From: Planctomycetes bacterium UBA2386
Lineage (GTDB): Bacteria; Planctomycetota; UBA1135; UBA2386
Direction of reading: 5' to 3'
Assembly: GCA_002343845.1 (NCBI GenBank)
Contig: DDSQ01000196.1
Span: 22,359 to 62,311 of the forward strand
Length of the DNA stretch: 39,953 bases
Shown here piece by piece: positions 25,396-33,700 of the stretch; within the stretch, counting starts at the first letter, position 1, and every line of letters starts with the position of its first letter. The position numbers were made by a program, and so were the translations under genes. Below the pieces are notes generated by a model. The model was not told where the DNA came from. It saw only the letters and a list, made by a program, of their open reading frames with translations, and ran no database searches.

Positions 25396-25401
25396 GCCGC
25401 C

Positions 25402-25791
25402 ATGCGCTGGCCGCCTGCGTCACTCGTGCCGCACTACCTCGTCCTGCAGGCGGTGACGATCGCCGTGTGGTGGCTCGTGATGTGGCTCGTGCCGGCGGCG
25501 CGGGCGCCGTTCGTCGTCGCCGGGTTGCCGGACAGCACGTTGTTCGCGTTTGTGGTCCCCGACGTGTTGGTTCTCGTCGTCGGTTCCCTGCTCGCCGCCA
25601 AGGCAGTGCGTGCGCAGGACGAACGGGCGCGCCCGCTGCTGTGGTTGCTGCTCGGCGCCGTCGGGTACGCGACGTTGTGGTGCATCGGGACCAACATCGC
25701 TTCAGGGTCCGGCTTCTGGTCGACGGCGGTGATGACGCCGGCGTGCGTCGCGATGGGTTGGGCCGTCGCACGGTGCGAGCCGCGGCGATGA
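25402..25791 (+). CDS. Small integral membrane protein, unknown function
   Basis: 129 residues with four predicted membrane helices, at about 12-30, 45-67, 78-98 and 105-123. No family recognised. The stop overlaps the start of the next gene by ATGA, so it is translationally coupled to the isoprenylcysteine-methyltransferase-like gene. The two membrane proteins may work together or share a lipid or prenyl substrate. Confidence 0.7.
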   Translation: MRWPPASLVPHYLVLQAVTIAVWWLVMWLVPAARAPFVVAGLPDSTLFAFVVPDVLVLVVGSLLAAKAVRAQDERARPLLWLLLGAVGYATLWCIGTNIASGSGFWSTAVMTPACVAMGWAVARCEPRR

Positions 25792-26468
25792 GGATGTTTC
25801 GCGTCGCGCGCGAGGCGAGCACGGCGCGTCACGTCGCGAACACGCTGCTGCAGACCGCCGTGTTCTGGAGCCTGTTCCTGTGGCTGCTGCCGGCCGTCGT
25901 CGCCGCGTGTGGCCGCGCGCTCGACGTGCCGCCACTCGGCCTTGGCCCGGGCCACCCGCTGGCGATCGCGCTGTTCGTCGCGGCGAGCGCGCTCGGGCTC
26001 ACGTGCGGCATCTGGATGGCCGTTCGCGGCAAGGGCACGCCGCTGCCGCTGTGCGCGGCGCGCGAGTTCGTCGTCTCGGGGCCGTACCGGTGGGTGCGCA
26101 ATCCGATGGCGATCGCCGGGATCACGCAGGGGATCGCGGTGGGACTGTGGCGCGACGACGTACTGGTCGTGCACTACGCGCTCGCGGGCGCGCTGCTATG
26201 GCACTTCGTGGCGCGACCGCCGGAGGAACGCGATCTCGAAGCCCGCTTCGGGGAGTCGTTCGTGGCGTACCGCAATCGCGTCGGGATCTGGCTGCCGTTG
26301 CTGCCGCGTTCGGTCGGACGCGCGGTCGCGGTCGCGTTGGGCGCGCTGGCCCTGGCGGCACCGTTCGCAGTCGGCGACGGCTCGGCCGCGTCGCTGTGGC
26401 GCGTGAGTACGTTCGTCGCGACGGCCGGACTGCTTCTGCTGGTGCTCGTGCGGCACTGGCGTCGGTGA
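25788..26468 (+). CDS. Isoprenylcysteine carboxyl methyltransferase (ICMT/PEMT) family membrane protein
   Basis: 226 residues from ATG 25788 (a second ATG at 25794 is possible). Multi-spanning, with two helices before and two after the conserved region. Family signatures: VVSGPYRWVRNPM (SAM-binding region) and the C-terminal block RPPEERDLEARFGESFVAYR ending with NRVGIWLP, which carries the paired glutamates typical of ICMT-like enzymes. Bacterial members methylate lipids or small molecules; substrates are mostly unknown. The two helices after the signature form an unusual extension of about 50 residues. Coupled to the upstream four-helix protein. Confidence 0.85.
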   Translation: MRMFRVAREASTARHVANTLLQTAVFWSLFLWLLPAVVAACGRALDVPPLGLGPGHPLAIALFVAASALGLTCGIWMAVRGKGTPLPLCAAREFVVSGPYRWVRNPMAIAGITQGIAVGLWRDDVLVVHYALAGALLWHFVARPPEERDLEARFGESFVAYRNRVGIWLPLLPRSVGRAVAVALGALALAAPFAVGDGSAASLWRVSTFVATAGLLLLVLVRHWRR

Positions 26469-26522
26469 ACTGGCAGGGGGGGCGCGCCCGCGACCCCTTC
26501 CGGCCTGGCGCAGTCGGGGCCG

Positions 26523-26551
26523 TTGACGGGTCGCCTGCGCTGGCCGATCCT
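26523..26551 (+). promoter_or_regulatory. Candidate promoter of the YVTN/di-haem gene
   Basis: -35 TTGACG (26523-26528), 17-bp spacer, -10 GATCCT (26546-26551). Predicted start about 26558, a leader of about 19 nt before the ATG at 26577. Confidence 0.35.
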
Positions 26552-26576
26552 CCGGCGACCTCGTTCCGGACCGCCC

Positions 26577-29351
26577 ATGCTGCATCGCCTCCTGCTCGTC
26601 GGCGCCGCCTTTGCGGCGGCGCAGTTCCTGCCCGCCCAGACCACCAACACCGAAGCCGGGCCGGTGGCGCCGATGCGCTTGTCCCCGGACGGCACGCGGT
26701 TGTTCGTCGCCGACACGCTCGGCGGTCGTCTGGCAGTGTTCGATCTGCGCAACCCGTCGGCGCCGTTCCTGCTGGCCGAGATCCCGTGCGGGCTCGAGCC
26801 GGTGTCGGTGCAGGCGCGCACGCGCGACGAGGTGTGGGTCGCCTGCCAGCTCTCCGACAGCGTCGCGATCGTCGACGTCGCCGCCCGGCGCGTCGTCGAC
26901 ACGCTGCGCGTCGTCGATGAGCCGAGCGACATCGTGTTCGCGGGCGGCAAGGCGTTCGTCACCGCCGGGGCGAGCGATCGCGTGAGTGTCTTCGACGCGG
27001 TGACGCGAGCTCCGCTCGGCACCGTGTCGATCTTCGGCAAGGACCCGCGGGCGCTGGCCGTGAGCCCCGATGGCACGCGCGTCTACGCCGTCGTGCAGCG
27101 CTCGGGGAACGGCACCACGGTGTTGCCGGCAGGCGTGCAGGCGCCGCCGCCGCCGACGAACGGCAGCCTGCCGGCCGCGCCGGCCCAGGGGATCATCGTG
27201 CGCGCCGACAACCCGGTCTGGGCGGGGCAGATCCCGTACACGCTGCCCGACCACGACGTGGCGCAGATCAACGTCGCGACGCTCGCCGTGACGCGCTACT
27301 TCCAGGCGGTCGGCACGACGAACACGGGCATCGCCGTGCATCCGACGACGGGCGACCTGTGGGTCGCCAACATCGAGGCGCGCAATCTCGTGCGCTTCGA
27401 ACCGAACCTGCGCGGGCACGCGATCGACAGCCGGTTGACGCGCATCACCACCGGTGTGACGCCGACGGTGACTGCGTTCGACCTCAACGCCGGCATGGAC
27501 TACACGACGTTGCCCAACCCCGCGGGTCTCGCCGTGGCGCTGGCCGAGCCCTTCGGCGTCGCGATCGATGCGGCTGCGGGCCGCGTCTACGTCGCCGCGC
27601 ACGGCACCGACCGCATTGGCGTCGTCGACTTCGCCGGCGTCGTGCAGGCGCGCATCGAGATCGGCAGCACGCCGGGATCCACGGTGAACACGCGCCAGAA
27701 GCGCGGCCCTCGTGCGCTGGCGCTGCACCCGAGTCTCGGTCGGCTCTACGTCTACAACCGGTTGAGCGACACGCTCGCGGTGGTCGACACGGCGACGCAG
27801 ACCGTGCTGAGCGAAGCGCCGATCCACACGGTCGACCCGCTGCCGCTGGCGCACCGTGAAGGACGCAAGTTCCTCTACGACGCGAAGCTGGCCGGCAACG
27901 GCACGATGTCGTGCGCGTCGTGCCACATCGACGGCGACATCGACGGCATCGCCTGGGACCTCGGCGATCCGAGCGGCAGCATGCAACCGGGGCCGGTGCA
28001 GCCGTTCCCGTTCAGCGTCGGCATCACGGCGTTCCACCCGATGAAGGGGCCGATGACCACGCAGACGCTGCGCGGCCTCGCCGGCACCGGCCTGCTGCAC
28101 TGGCGCGGCGACCGCAGCAACTTCCAGGCGTTCAACGGCGCCTTCGCGTCGCTGCTCGGTGGCACCACGCTGGCGCCCGCGGACATGAACGACTACGCGG
28201 CGTACGTGCTGACCCTGGCGCATCCGCCGAACCCCAACCAACTGCTCGATCGTTCGCTGCGCACGCTGCCTGCGAACAACAACGAGTCGGCGGGCCGCGC
28301 GGCGTTCCTGCAGAACATCACGACGTTCCCGATCCCGGGTGGCGCCAGCTGCAACACCTGCCACACCCTGCCGACCGGCACCAACGGCCTGGTCGTCAAC
28401 GGCAACGTGCTGCAGGAACCGCAGCAGATGAAGGTGCCGCAGCTGCGCAACATGTACCGCAAGGTCGGCTTCCAGCGCACGGCGGCGCCGCAGAAGAGCG
28501 GCTTCGGTTTCACCCACGACGGCGCGATCGACACCATCGCGACGTTCCTCGCGTTGCCGGTGTTCAACCCGTGGCCGTCGGGCACCAAGGACGACCTCGT
28601 CACCTTCCTGCAAGCGGCGGACACCGGTACGGCGCCGTTGGTCGGCTACCAGTTCGTGCTGCGCCAGGCGAACGCGACGTCGCCGCAACTGGCCGCGGAC
28701 CTCACGCTGGCGACGACGCGCGCCGGAGCAGGGGACATCGATCTGACGGCGCACGGCGTCGTCGATGGCGTGCCCACGGGACTGCTCTACGTCTCCGGCA
28801 GTGGCCAGTTCGTCACCGACCGCACTGGCTTTGGTCCGTTCACGCAGGCGCAGCTCCTGAGCAAGGCGCAGGCAGGCAATGCTGCGCTCGCGTTCACCGC
28901 AGTGAACCCTGGTGCCGGAACGCGCTGGGCGCGCGATCGCGACGGCGATGGCTTCTGGAACGGCGACGAGGAGGCCCTCGTCTACGGTGCGCCGACGCCG
29001 GGCTGCGCGGGGGCGTCGTCGCTCGGCGCCAACTCCGAGGCGCGCGTCGGCAACCGGCGGTTCGGCTACGTGATGGGCAACACGCCGCCGTCGGCAGCCG
29101 GACTGATCGGGCTGGCGCTCGGCTCCGGGTCGCTGCCGGTGTTCGGGATCACGGTGCTGGTCGATCCGGCGACGGTGGCGGTGATCAACATCGGCAGCGA
29201 CGCCTTCGGCACGGCCGTGCACCCGTTCGGGCTGCCGCCGTCCCCGGGCCTCGTCGGCATCGCGGTCTACGCCCAGGCGGTGTGGATGGACCCGTGCGGC
29301 AGCGAGTCGCTGAGCTCGAGTGCGGGGTTGTCGTTCACGGTTCGGCCGTGA
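26577..29351 (+). CDS. Secreted YVTN beta-propeller with di-haem (MauG/CcpA-like) domain and C-terminal module
   Basis: About 924 residues from ATG 26577, chosen because it starts a signal peptide (LLLVGAAFAAAQFLPAQ). Residues about 30-420 form a YVTN-type propeller (MRLSPDGTRLFVADT, VSPDGTRVYAVV, AIDAAAGRVYVAAHGTDRIG, ALHPSLGRLYVYNRLSD). A di-haem cytochrome c peroxidase-like region follows, with CxxCH at about 446 (CASCH) and 592 (CNTCH) and the block QMKVPQLRNMYRKVGFQ before GFGFTHDGAIDTIATFL, as in MauG/CcpA proteins. RDRDGDGFWNGDEE is a calcium-type segment. The last 110 residues are a beta-rich module resembling those of two neighbouring secreted proteins. Probably an extracytoplasmic redox enzyme; substrate unknown. 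Confidence 0.85.
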   Translation: MLHRLLLVGAAFAAAQFLPAQTTNTEAGPVAPMRLSPDGTRLFVADTLGGRLAVFDLRNPSAPFLLAEIPCGLEPVSVQARTRDEVWVACQLSDSVAIVDVAARRVVDTLRVVDEPSDIVFAGGKAFVTAGASDRVSVFDAVTRAPLGTVSIFGKDPRALAVSPDGTRVYAVVQRSGNGTTVLPAGVQAPPPPTNGSLPAAPAQGIIVRADNPVWAGQIPYTLPDHDVAQINVATLAVTRYFQAVGTTNTGIAVHPTTGDLWVANIEARNLVRFEPNLRGHAIDSRLTRITTGVTPTVTAFDLNAGMDYTTLPNPAGLAVALAEPFGVAIDAAAGRVYVAAHGTDRIGVVDFAGVVQARIEIGSTPGSTVNTRQKRGPRALALHPSLGRLYVYNRLSDTLAVVDTATQTVLSEAPIHTVDPLPLAHREGRKFLYDAKLAGNGTMSCASCHIDGDIDGIAWDLGDPSGSMQPGPVQPFPFSVGITAFHPMKGPMTTQTLRGLAGTGLLHWRGDRSNFQAFNGAFASLLGGTTLAPADMNDYAAYVLTLAHPPNPNQLLDRSLRTLPANNNESAGRAAFLQNITTFPIPGGASCNTCHTLPTGTNGLVVNGNVLQEPQQMKVPQLRNMYRKVGFQRTAAPQKSGFGFTHDGAIDTIATFLALPVFNPWPSGTKDDLVTFLQAADTGTAPLVGYQFVLRQANATSPQLAADLTLATTRAGAGDIDLTAHGVVDGVPTGLLYVSGSGQFVTDRTGFGPFTQAQLLSKAQAGNAALAFTAVNPGAGTRWARDRDGDGFWNGDEEALVYGAPTPGCAGASSLGANSEARVGNRRFGYVMGNTPPSAAGLIGLALGSGSLPVFGITVLVDPATVAVINIGSDAFGTAVHPFGLPPSPGLVGIAVYAQAVWMDPCGSESLSSSAGLSFTVRP

Positions 29352-29686
29352 CCGGACGCCCGGTCGCCACCGGGCTCGGCAACGCGTCGATGGTGCTCGG
29401 CATCGCGACGACGGTGGGTGCCGCGTTCGTCTGGCTGCTCGCCGAAGGCATGAGTCGCGAAGCACTGGGCCGCGGCATCGAGAGCGACGGCCAGGCCGGG
29501 CCGTCGGTGTTCGGCGCCGTAGGCTGCGTCAGTGCGCTGTTCGTCGCGATCGGCCTCGCGGGCCTCGGGCTCGGGGCGCTGGGGCTGTCGCGCTCGGGAC
29601 GAGGGAACGTGCCCGCCGTGGTCGGGTGTGGACTGTGCGGCGTGTGGCTCCTGGTCGGCGCGATCGTGCTGCTGCTGCGAGCATGA
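29348..29686 (+). CDS. Small membrane protein (DUF4190-like)
   Basis: About 112 residues from GTG 29348, overlapping the stop of the di-haem gene (GTGA). An alternative ATG at 29390 would start the first helix directly. Two or three hydrophobic segments (about 15-35, 55-80, 90-111) with Gly-rich spacing GLAGLGLGALGLSRSGRG resemble DUF4190-type proteins. Function unknown; coupled expression suggests an envelope role alongside the secreted redox protein. Confidence 0.6.
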   Translation: MTGRPVATGLGNASMVLGIATTVGAAFVWLLAEGMSREALGRGIESDGQAGPSVFGAVGCVSALFVAIGLAGLGLGALGLSRSGRGNVPAVVGCGLCGVWLLVGAIVLLLRA

Positions 29687-29724
29687 AGCGGATCGCGCCC
29701 GGTTGGCGGGCACAGCGTTGGCTC

Positions 29725-29752
29725 TTGTCGTCGTGCCGTGGCCGGCGACACT
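29725..29752 (+). promoter_or_regulatory. Candidate promoter of the 29762 secreted-protein gene
   Basis: TTGTCG (29725-29730), 16-bp spacer, GACACT (29747-29752), 9 nt before the ATG. It includes CGGCGACACTGCG (29743-29755), identical to the block in front of the 13062 cytochrome gene. Confidence 0.35.
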
Positions 29753-29761
29753 GCGGCGACC

Positions 29762-30664
29762 ATGCTCGCTGTCCGCGCCCTGCTCGTCGTGTTCGCCGCT
29801 GCGCTGCCCGCCCAGCAGCTCGCGTTCGCCCGGAACGACAATCCCTCGTACGGCAGCTACGCCGTCGGTTGGCCGGTGAGCGTGGTCGGCTTCCGCTTCA
29901 CGGCGACCGTGCCCGTGCTCGCCGCCGCCCAGGTCTTCACCGGCAACCAGCCGCCGGCGCTGCACACGCTCGAGATCCGCACGCGCAACACGACGACCGG
30001 CCTGCCCGACCAGCTGGTCGGCAGTCCGGGACAATGGTCGACGACGCACACGCGCTGCTTCCAGGGTGCTGCATTCGCGCAGCCCGCGGTCCTCACCGTC
30101 GGCGCCGACTACTTCCTGGTCTGGCGCGTGCAGGGCATGTTCCACCAGCACTCGGTCAGCGCCGACACCGAACCGGCGAACGTGCCGGTCGAGGTGCGCG
30201 TGAGCGACGGCAACAGCTGGCACGCACAAGCGTCGCTGCCGGCGAAGTTCCGCCTGTTCGCGCCGTACGCCGCGGGCACGACGCTCACCTACGGCACCGG
30301 CAAGGCCGGCCAGTACGGGGTGCCGACCATCGGCCTGCACGGCTGGCCCGCGCGCGGCAGCCCGATCGACGTCTGGCTCGGTAGTGCGGCGCGCAACGTG
30401 CCCGCGGCGCTCGTGGTCGGCACGCCGATCCCGGGAGGCCTGCCGCTCGGCATCGCCGACCTCTGGGTGACGATGGACGTGCTGGTGAACGTGACCACGA
30501 AGTCGCAGCAGAATCCGACCTCGGGCGGCCTCGGCTACACGGTGTTCGTGCCGAACGTGCCGAGCGCGGTCGGCTTCCCGCTGTCGTTCCAGTGGGGCGT
30601 GATCGATCCGCTGGCGGTCGATGGCTTGAGCCACAGCGGCGCCGCGACCGCGATCATCAACTGA
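29762..30664 (+). CDS. Secreted beta-rich protein with the shared C-terminal module
   Basis: About 300 residues from ATG 29762, chosen because it begins a clean signal peptide (LAVRALLVVFAAALPAQQ); an in-frame ATG 24 nt upstream is less likely. The N-terminal half (GFRFTATVPVLAAAQVFTGN, ALHTLEIRTRNTTTGLPDQL, YFLVWRVQGMFHQHSVSADT) looks like a jelly-roll or choice-of-anchor-type beta domain. The C-terminal 110 residues have the same pattern as the ends of the neighbouring di-haem and 14-repeat proteins (W/V-LGSAARNVPAALVVG, a G-x-LP segment, a VP-NVPSAVGFPLSFQW segment, then DPLAVDG...S-G). Function unknown; extracellular or surface location likely. Confidence 0.75.
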   Translation: MLAVRALLVVFAAALPAQQLAFARNDNPSYGSYAVGWPVSVVGFRFTATVPVLAAAQVFTGNQPPALHTLEIRTRNTTTGLPDQLVGSPGQWSTTHTRCFQGAAFAQPAVLTVGADYFLVWRVQGMFHQHSVSADTEPANVPVEVRVSDGNSWHAQASLPAKFRLFAPYAAGTTLTYGTGKAGQYGVPTIGLHGWPARGSPIDVWLGSAARNVPAALVVGTPIPGGLPLGIADLWVTMDVLVNVTTKSQQNPTSGGLGYTVFVPNVPSAVGFPLSFQWGVIDPLAVDGLSHSGAATAIIN

Positions 30665-30672
30665 CGTCGTGT

Positions 30673-30698
30673 GGCTTCGGCGCCTGCGCACCGAAGCC
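30673..30698. terminator. Bidirectional terminator hairpin between convergent genes
   Basis: Perfect 8-bp stem GGCTTCGG/CCGAAGCC with a 10-nt loop in the 72-bp gap between the stops of the convergent genes ending at 30664 and 30737. A second smaller hairpin (GCGGT/ACCGC) follows at about 30706-30722. No long T tract on either strand. Confidence 0.5.
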
Positions 30699-30736
30699 TG
30701 GCGTGGCGGTCTCGCCGACCGCTGGATGCGATCCGC

Positions 30737-33700
30737 CTAGGTGTTGCCGATGCGCAGGTCGAGTCCGTTCGACACGATGACTCCGAGGGCGTTGTAGCCT
30801 GGGTCCAAGGCGAGGCTCTGCGAGAGCACCTGCACACCCAGGAAGGTCGGCCCCGGCGGAATGGGCAGCGTGATCTGGCCGGTGTTCGCACTCGGCACCC
30901 AGTAGAGAACGGCGACCATGTCGACGTACTGGCGGCAGTTCGGCATGCCGAGGAAGTCGAGCGGCAGGCCACCCGGCGGCCCGGTGAACGCGAGCACCGT
31001 GGCTCCGAGCGAGCAGGCGGGCGGCGTGATGCCGGTTTGCAGCACCACGGAAGTCCCGGCGATCGGGCGCGACAACGCCTGGTGTTGCAGCGGCGGCCGC
31101 GCGGCGCCGAGTACCAGCGACTGGGCGCTGAGATCGCTGCTTCCTGGATCCGGGGCGATCACGCCCAGGTTTGTACCGACCAGGTGTTCGTACCAGAGGG
31201 ACGGGCAAGAGACATAGCGGTACTCGATGTCGCCGGTTGCGGCGATCGCCAACTGGAACGTTGCGGTCTGCGAGGGCTGACCGTAGGCCTGAATCGACTG
31301 CCAGGTGACGTAGACGACCTGCGCCGATGCGTCGATGTCGCAGTGGATCGAGCCGCTGCCGGAACCGGTGCTCGGATCCCAGTCCCCGAACAGCGGACAG
31401 AATTGGGCATCGTAGAGAAGGTGCGACACGGCACCGTAGTAGGCGACGTAGCCGTTTGGAGGTGGCGCCGCCGAGAACACCCGTCCGTTCGACGAGACGT
31501 AGATCTGCTGGAACGAGCCGAACGGGGCCGGGACGGCGAACGGCAGGACGATCGCCCCGCTGACCTGGTCGTCGGTGAGGGCGAGCGGCGCCGATGTCGG
31601 TGTGTGGAATGCCGGCGCGCCCGGTTGGTGGGAGACAGCGTAGGTGGCGCCGGAGAAGTCGAAGTGCAGGGTCGACTGATCGAGGTCCCAAAGGGCCTGG
31701 TTGGGGAAGTGCTCATAGGCGATCTCGGTGACTTGCCCGCAACCGCTGCCGAAGCTCGTCGCCAACGCCAACGTACCGCCACCCGTGGCGGGGCAACCCC
31801 ATTGCGCGAGATTGCTGCTTGGTTGTTGGTCGGCGGTGACGAACAAGCCGCCCACGACCACCCTGTCAGGCTGAAGGGCGAGGAGCGTGTTCACCACGCC
31901 TGGATAACCTACGCCTTGAACGCCGTTGCCCATGGGGTGCCACGACGAGCCATCCCACCGGGCGGTCTTGTTCGCCGGCAGGCCGCCGGCTGCGGAGAAT
32001 TCCCCGCCGACGATCAGGTGGCCATTGCCGAGTTCGACCACCGCCTTCACGTGCGAGCCCGGGTCTGCCTGGATCCCCGAGCCGAGGGGACTCCAGGCAG
32101 TGCCATTCCAGCGCGCGATGAGACTGCCCGGCGACGTGAACCAACCACCGACAACCAAGTCGCCGTTGGCGAGCCCCGTCATGCACATCACGTCGGTGAT
32201 GCCGGGTCCGAGCGGTGCCCAGGTTGTTCCGTTCCATCGAGCGATGCCGTTCGCGGGGTTGCCGCCGGCCTGATTGAACCGGCCGGCCACGATGAGGTCC
32301 CCGTTCGACATTACGGCCATGGCGTCAACTCGGGGCGGAGTGAACGGTGACCCCATAGGGACATAGTTGAGTCCGCTACCCAGTGGGGCCCACGCCGAGC
32401 CGTTCCAGCGTGCGACGTGATTGCAGGCGACGCCGTTCACCGACGTGAAGGAACCGCCGACGACTACGTCGCCATTGGGCATGACCACCAACTTGGAGAT
32501 GGTGGCACCGAACCATGGGGACACGGTGAGGGTAGTCGGAATCTGGACCCAGCTACCGCTCCAGGAGTAGCGATAGAATGAGGAGAATCCCGTCGCGACA
32601 AGGTCGCCGTTTGGCAACACCCCCAGGTCGTTGAACCCCTGCGCCGGGAAGCTGGTCCAGCCGGAGCCGTCGTGGCGAGCGCCGCCAGGCGCCGCGATCC
32701 CGCCGATCGACTGGAAGTCCCCGATAGCCACGTAACCAGTATTGGTGCGAACGAGTTTCTTGATCTCGCCATCGCAGCCAGTGCCGGTCGGCTGCCAGGA
32801 CGTGCCGTTCCATAGGGCAACGCTTCGGGCAGGGCTCCCGCCGGCACTGCCGAAGTTGCCGACCGCCATCAGGGAACCCGACGGGAGCGATGCAATCTCG
32901 AGGACGCCGTCGCCGAAGCCGCCTGCGCCGATGCCCGACCCGAACGGGGTCCAGGTGGTGCCGGTCCATCGGGCGATGTTCACAGCCGGCACGCCGCCGA
33001 TCGATGGAAACTGCCCACCCACAACCAGCTGGCCTTGGTGCAGACCGAGGCAGGAGATGTAACCGTTCGCAGCGCCGCCGAACGCCGACCAGTTGACGCC
33101 GTCCCAGCGGGCGAGACCGGGTGCTGGCTGACCGCCTGCCGTTGTGAATGCGCCGCACACGACGAGGTCGCCATTGGGCAACACGATCGCATCAACGACA
33201 TCGTTGTCGAGCCCGGTGCCGAGGGGCGCCCACGAACTGCCGTTCCAGCGGGCAACCCGGTTGGCCAGCTGGCCGTTCATCGAAGTGAATCGGCCGGCGG
33301 CGATCACGTCCCCGTTGGGCATCAACGCCAGCTTGTAGACCCAGTCGTCGGCGCCGAGGCCCATCGAGGACCACGACGTGCCATTCCAGAGAGCGAGATT
33401 GCTCACCGGCAAGGTGCCGGCCATGGTCAGGTAGCCGCCGACCATCAGGTCGCCGTTCGGCAGGGACAGCACGGTGTTGACGTGGCCGTTCGGGTCCACG
33501 CCGCCGCCCACTGAGGCCCACCAGAATCCGTTCCAGCGAGCAAGCTTGTTGCAGACGGCGTTTCCGGCGTTCAGGAAGTTGCCGCCGGCAATCAGATCGC
33601 CGTTCGGGGCCAGCGCCAACGCGTAGCACCCATAGCCGTCGAACCCCGTGCCGAGGCCATGCCAAGCCGTGCCGTCCCATCGAGCGATGTCTCGCGTCGC

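Noticed and set aside
26480..26489. GGGCGCGCCC palindrome before the di-haem gene
   Set aside because: A short pure-GC palindrome is expected by chance at this base composition.
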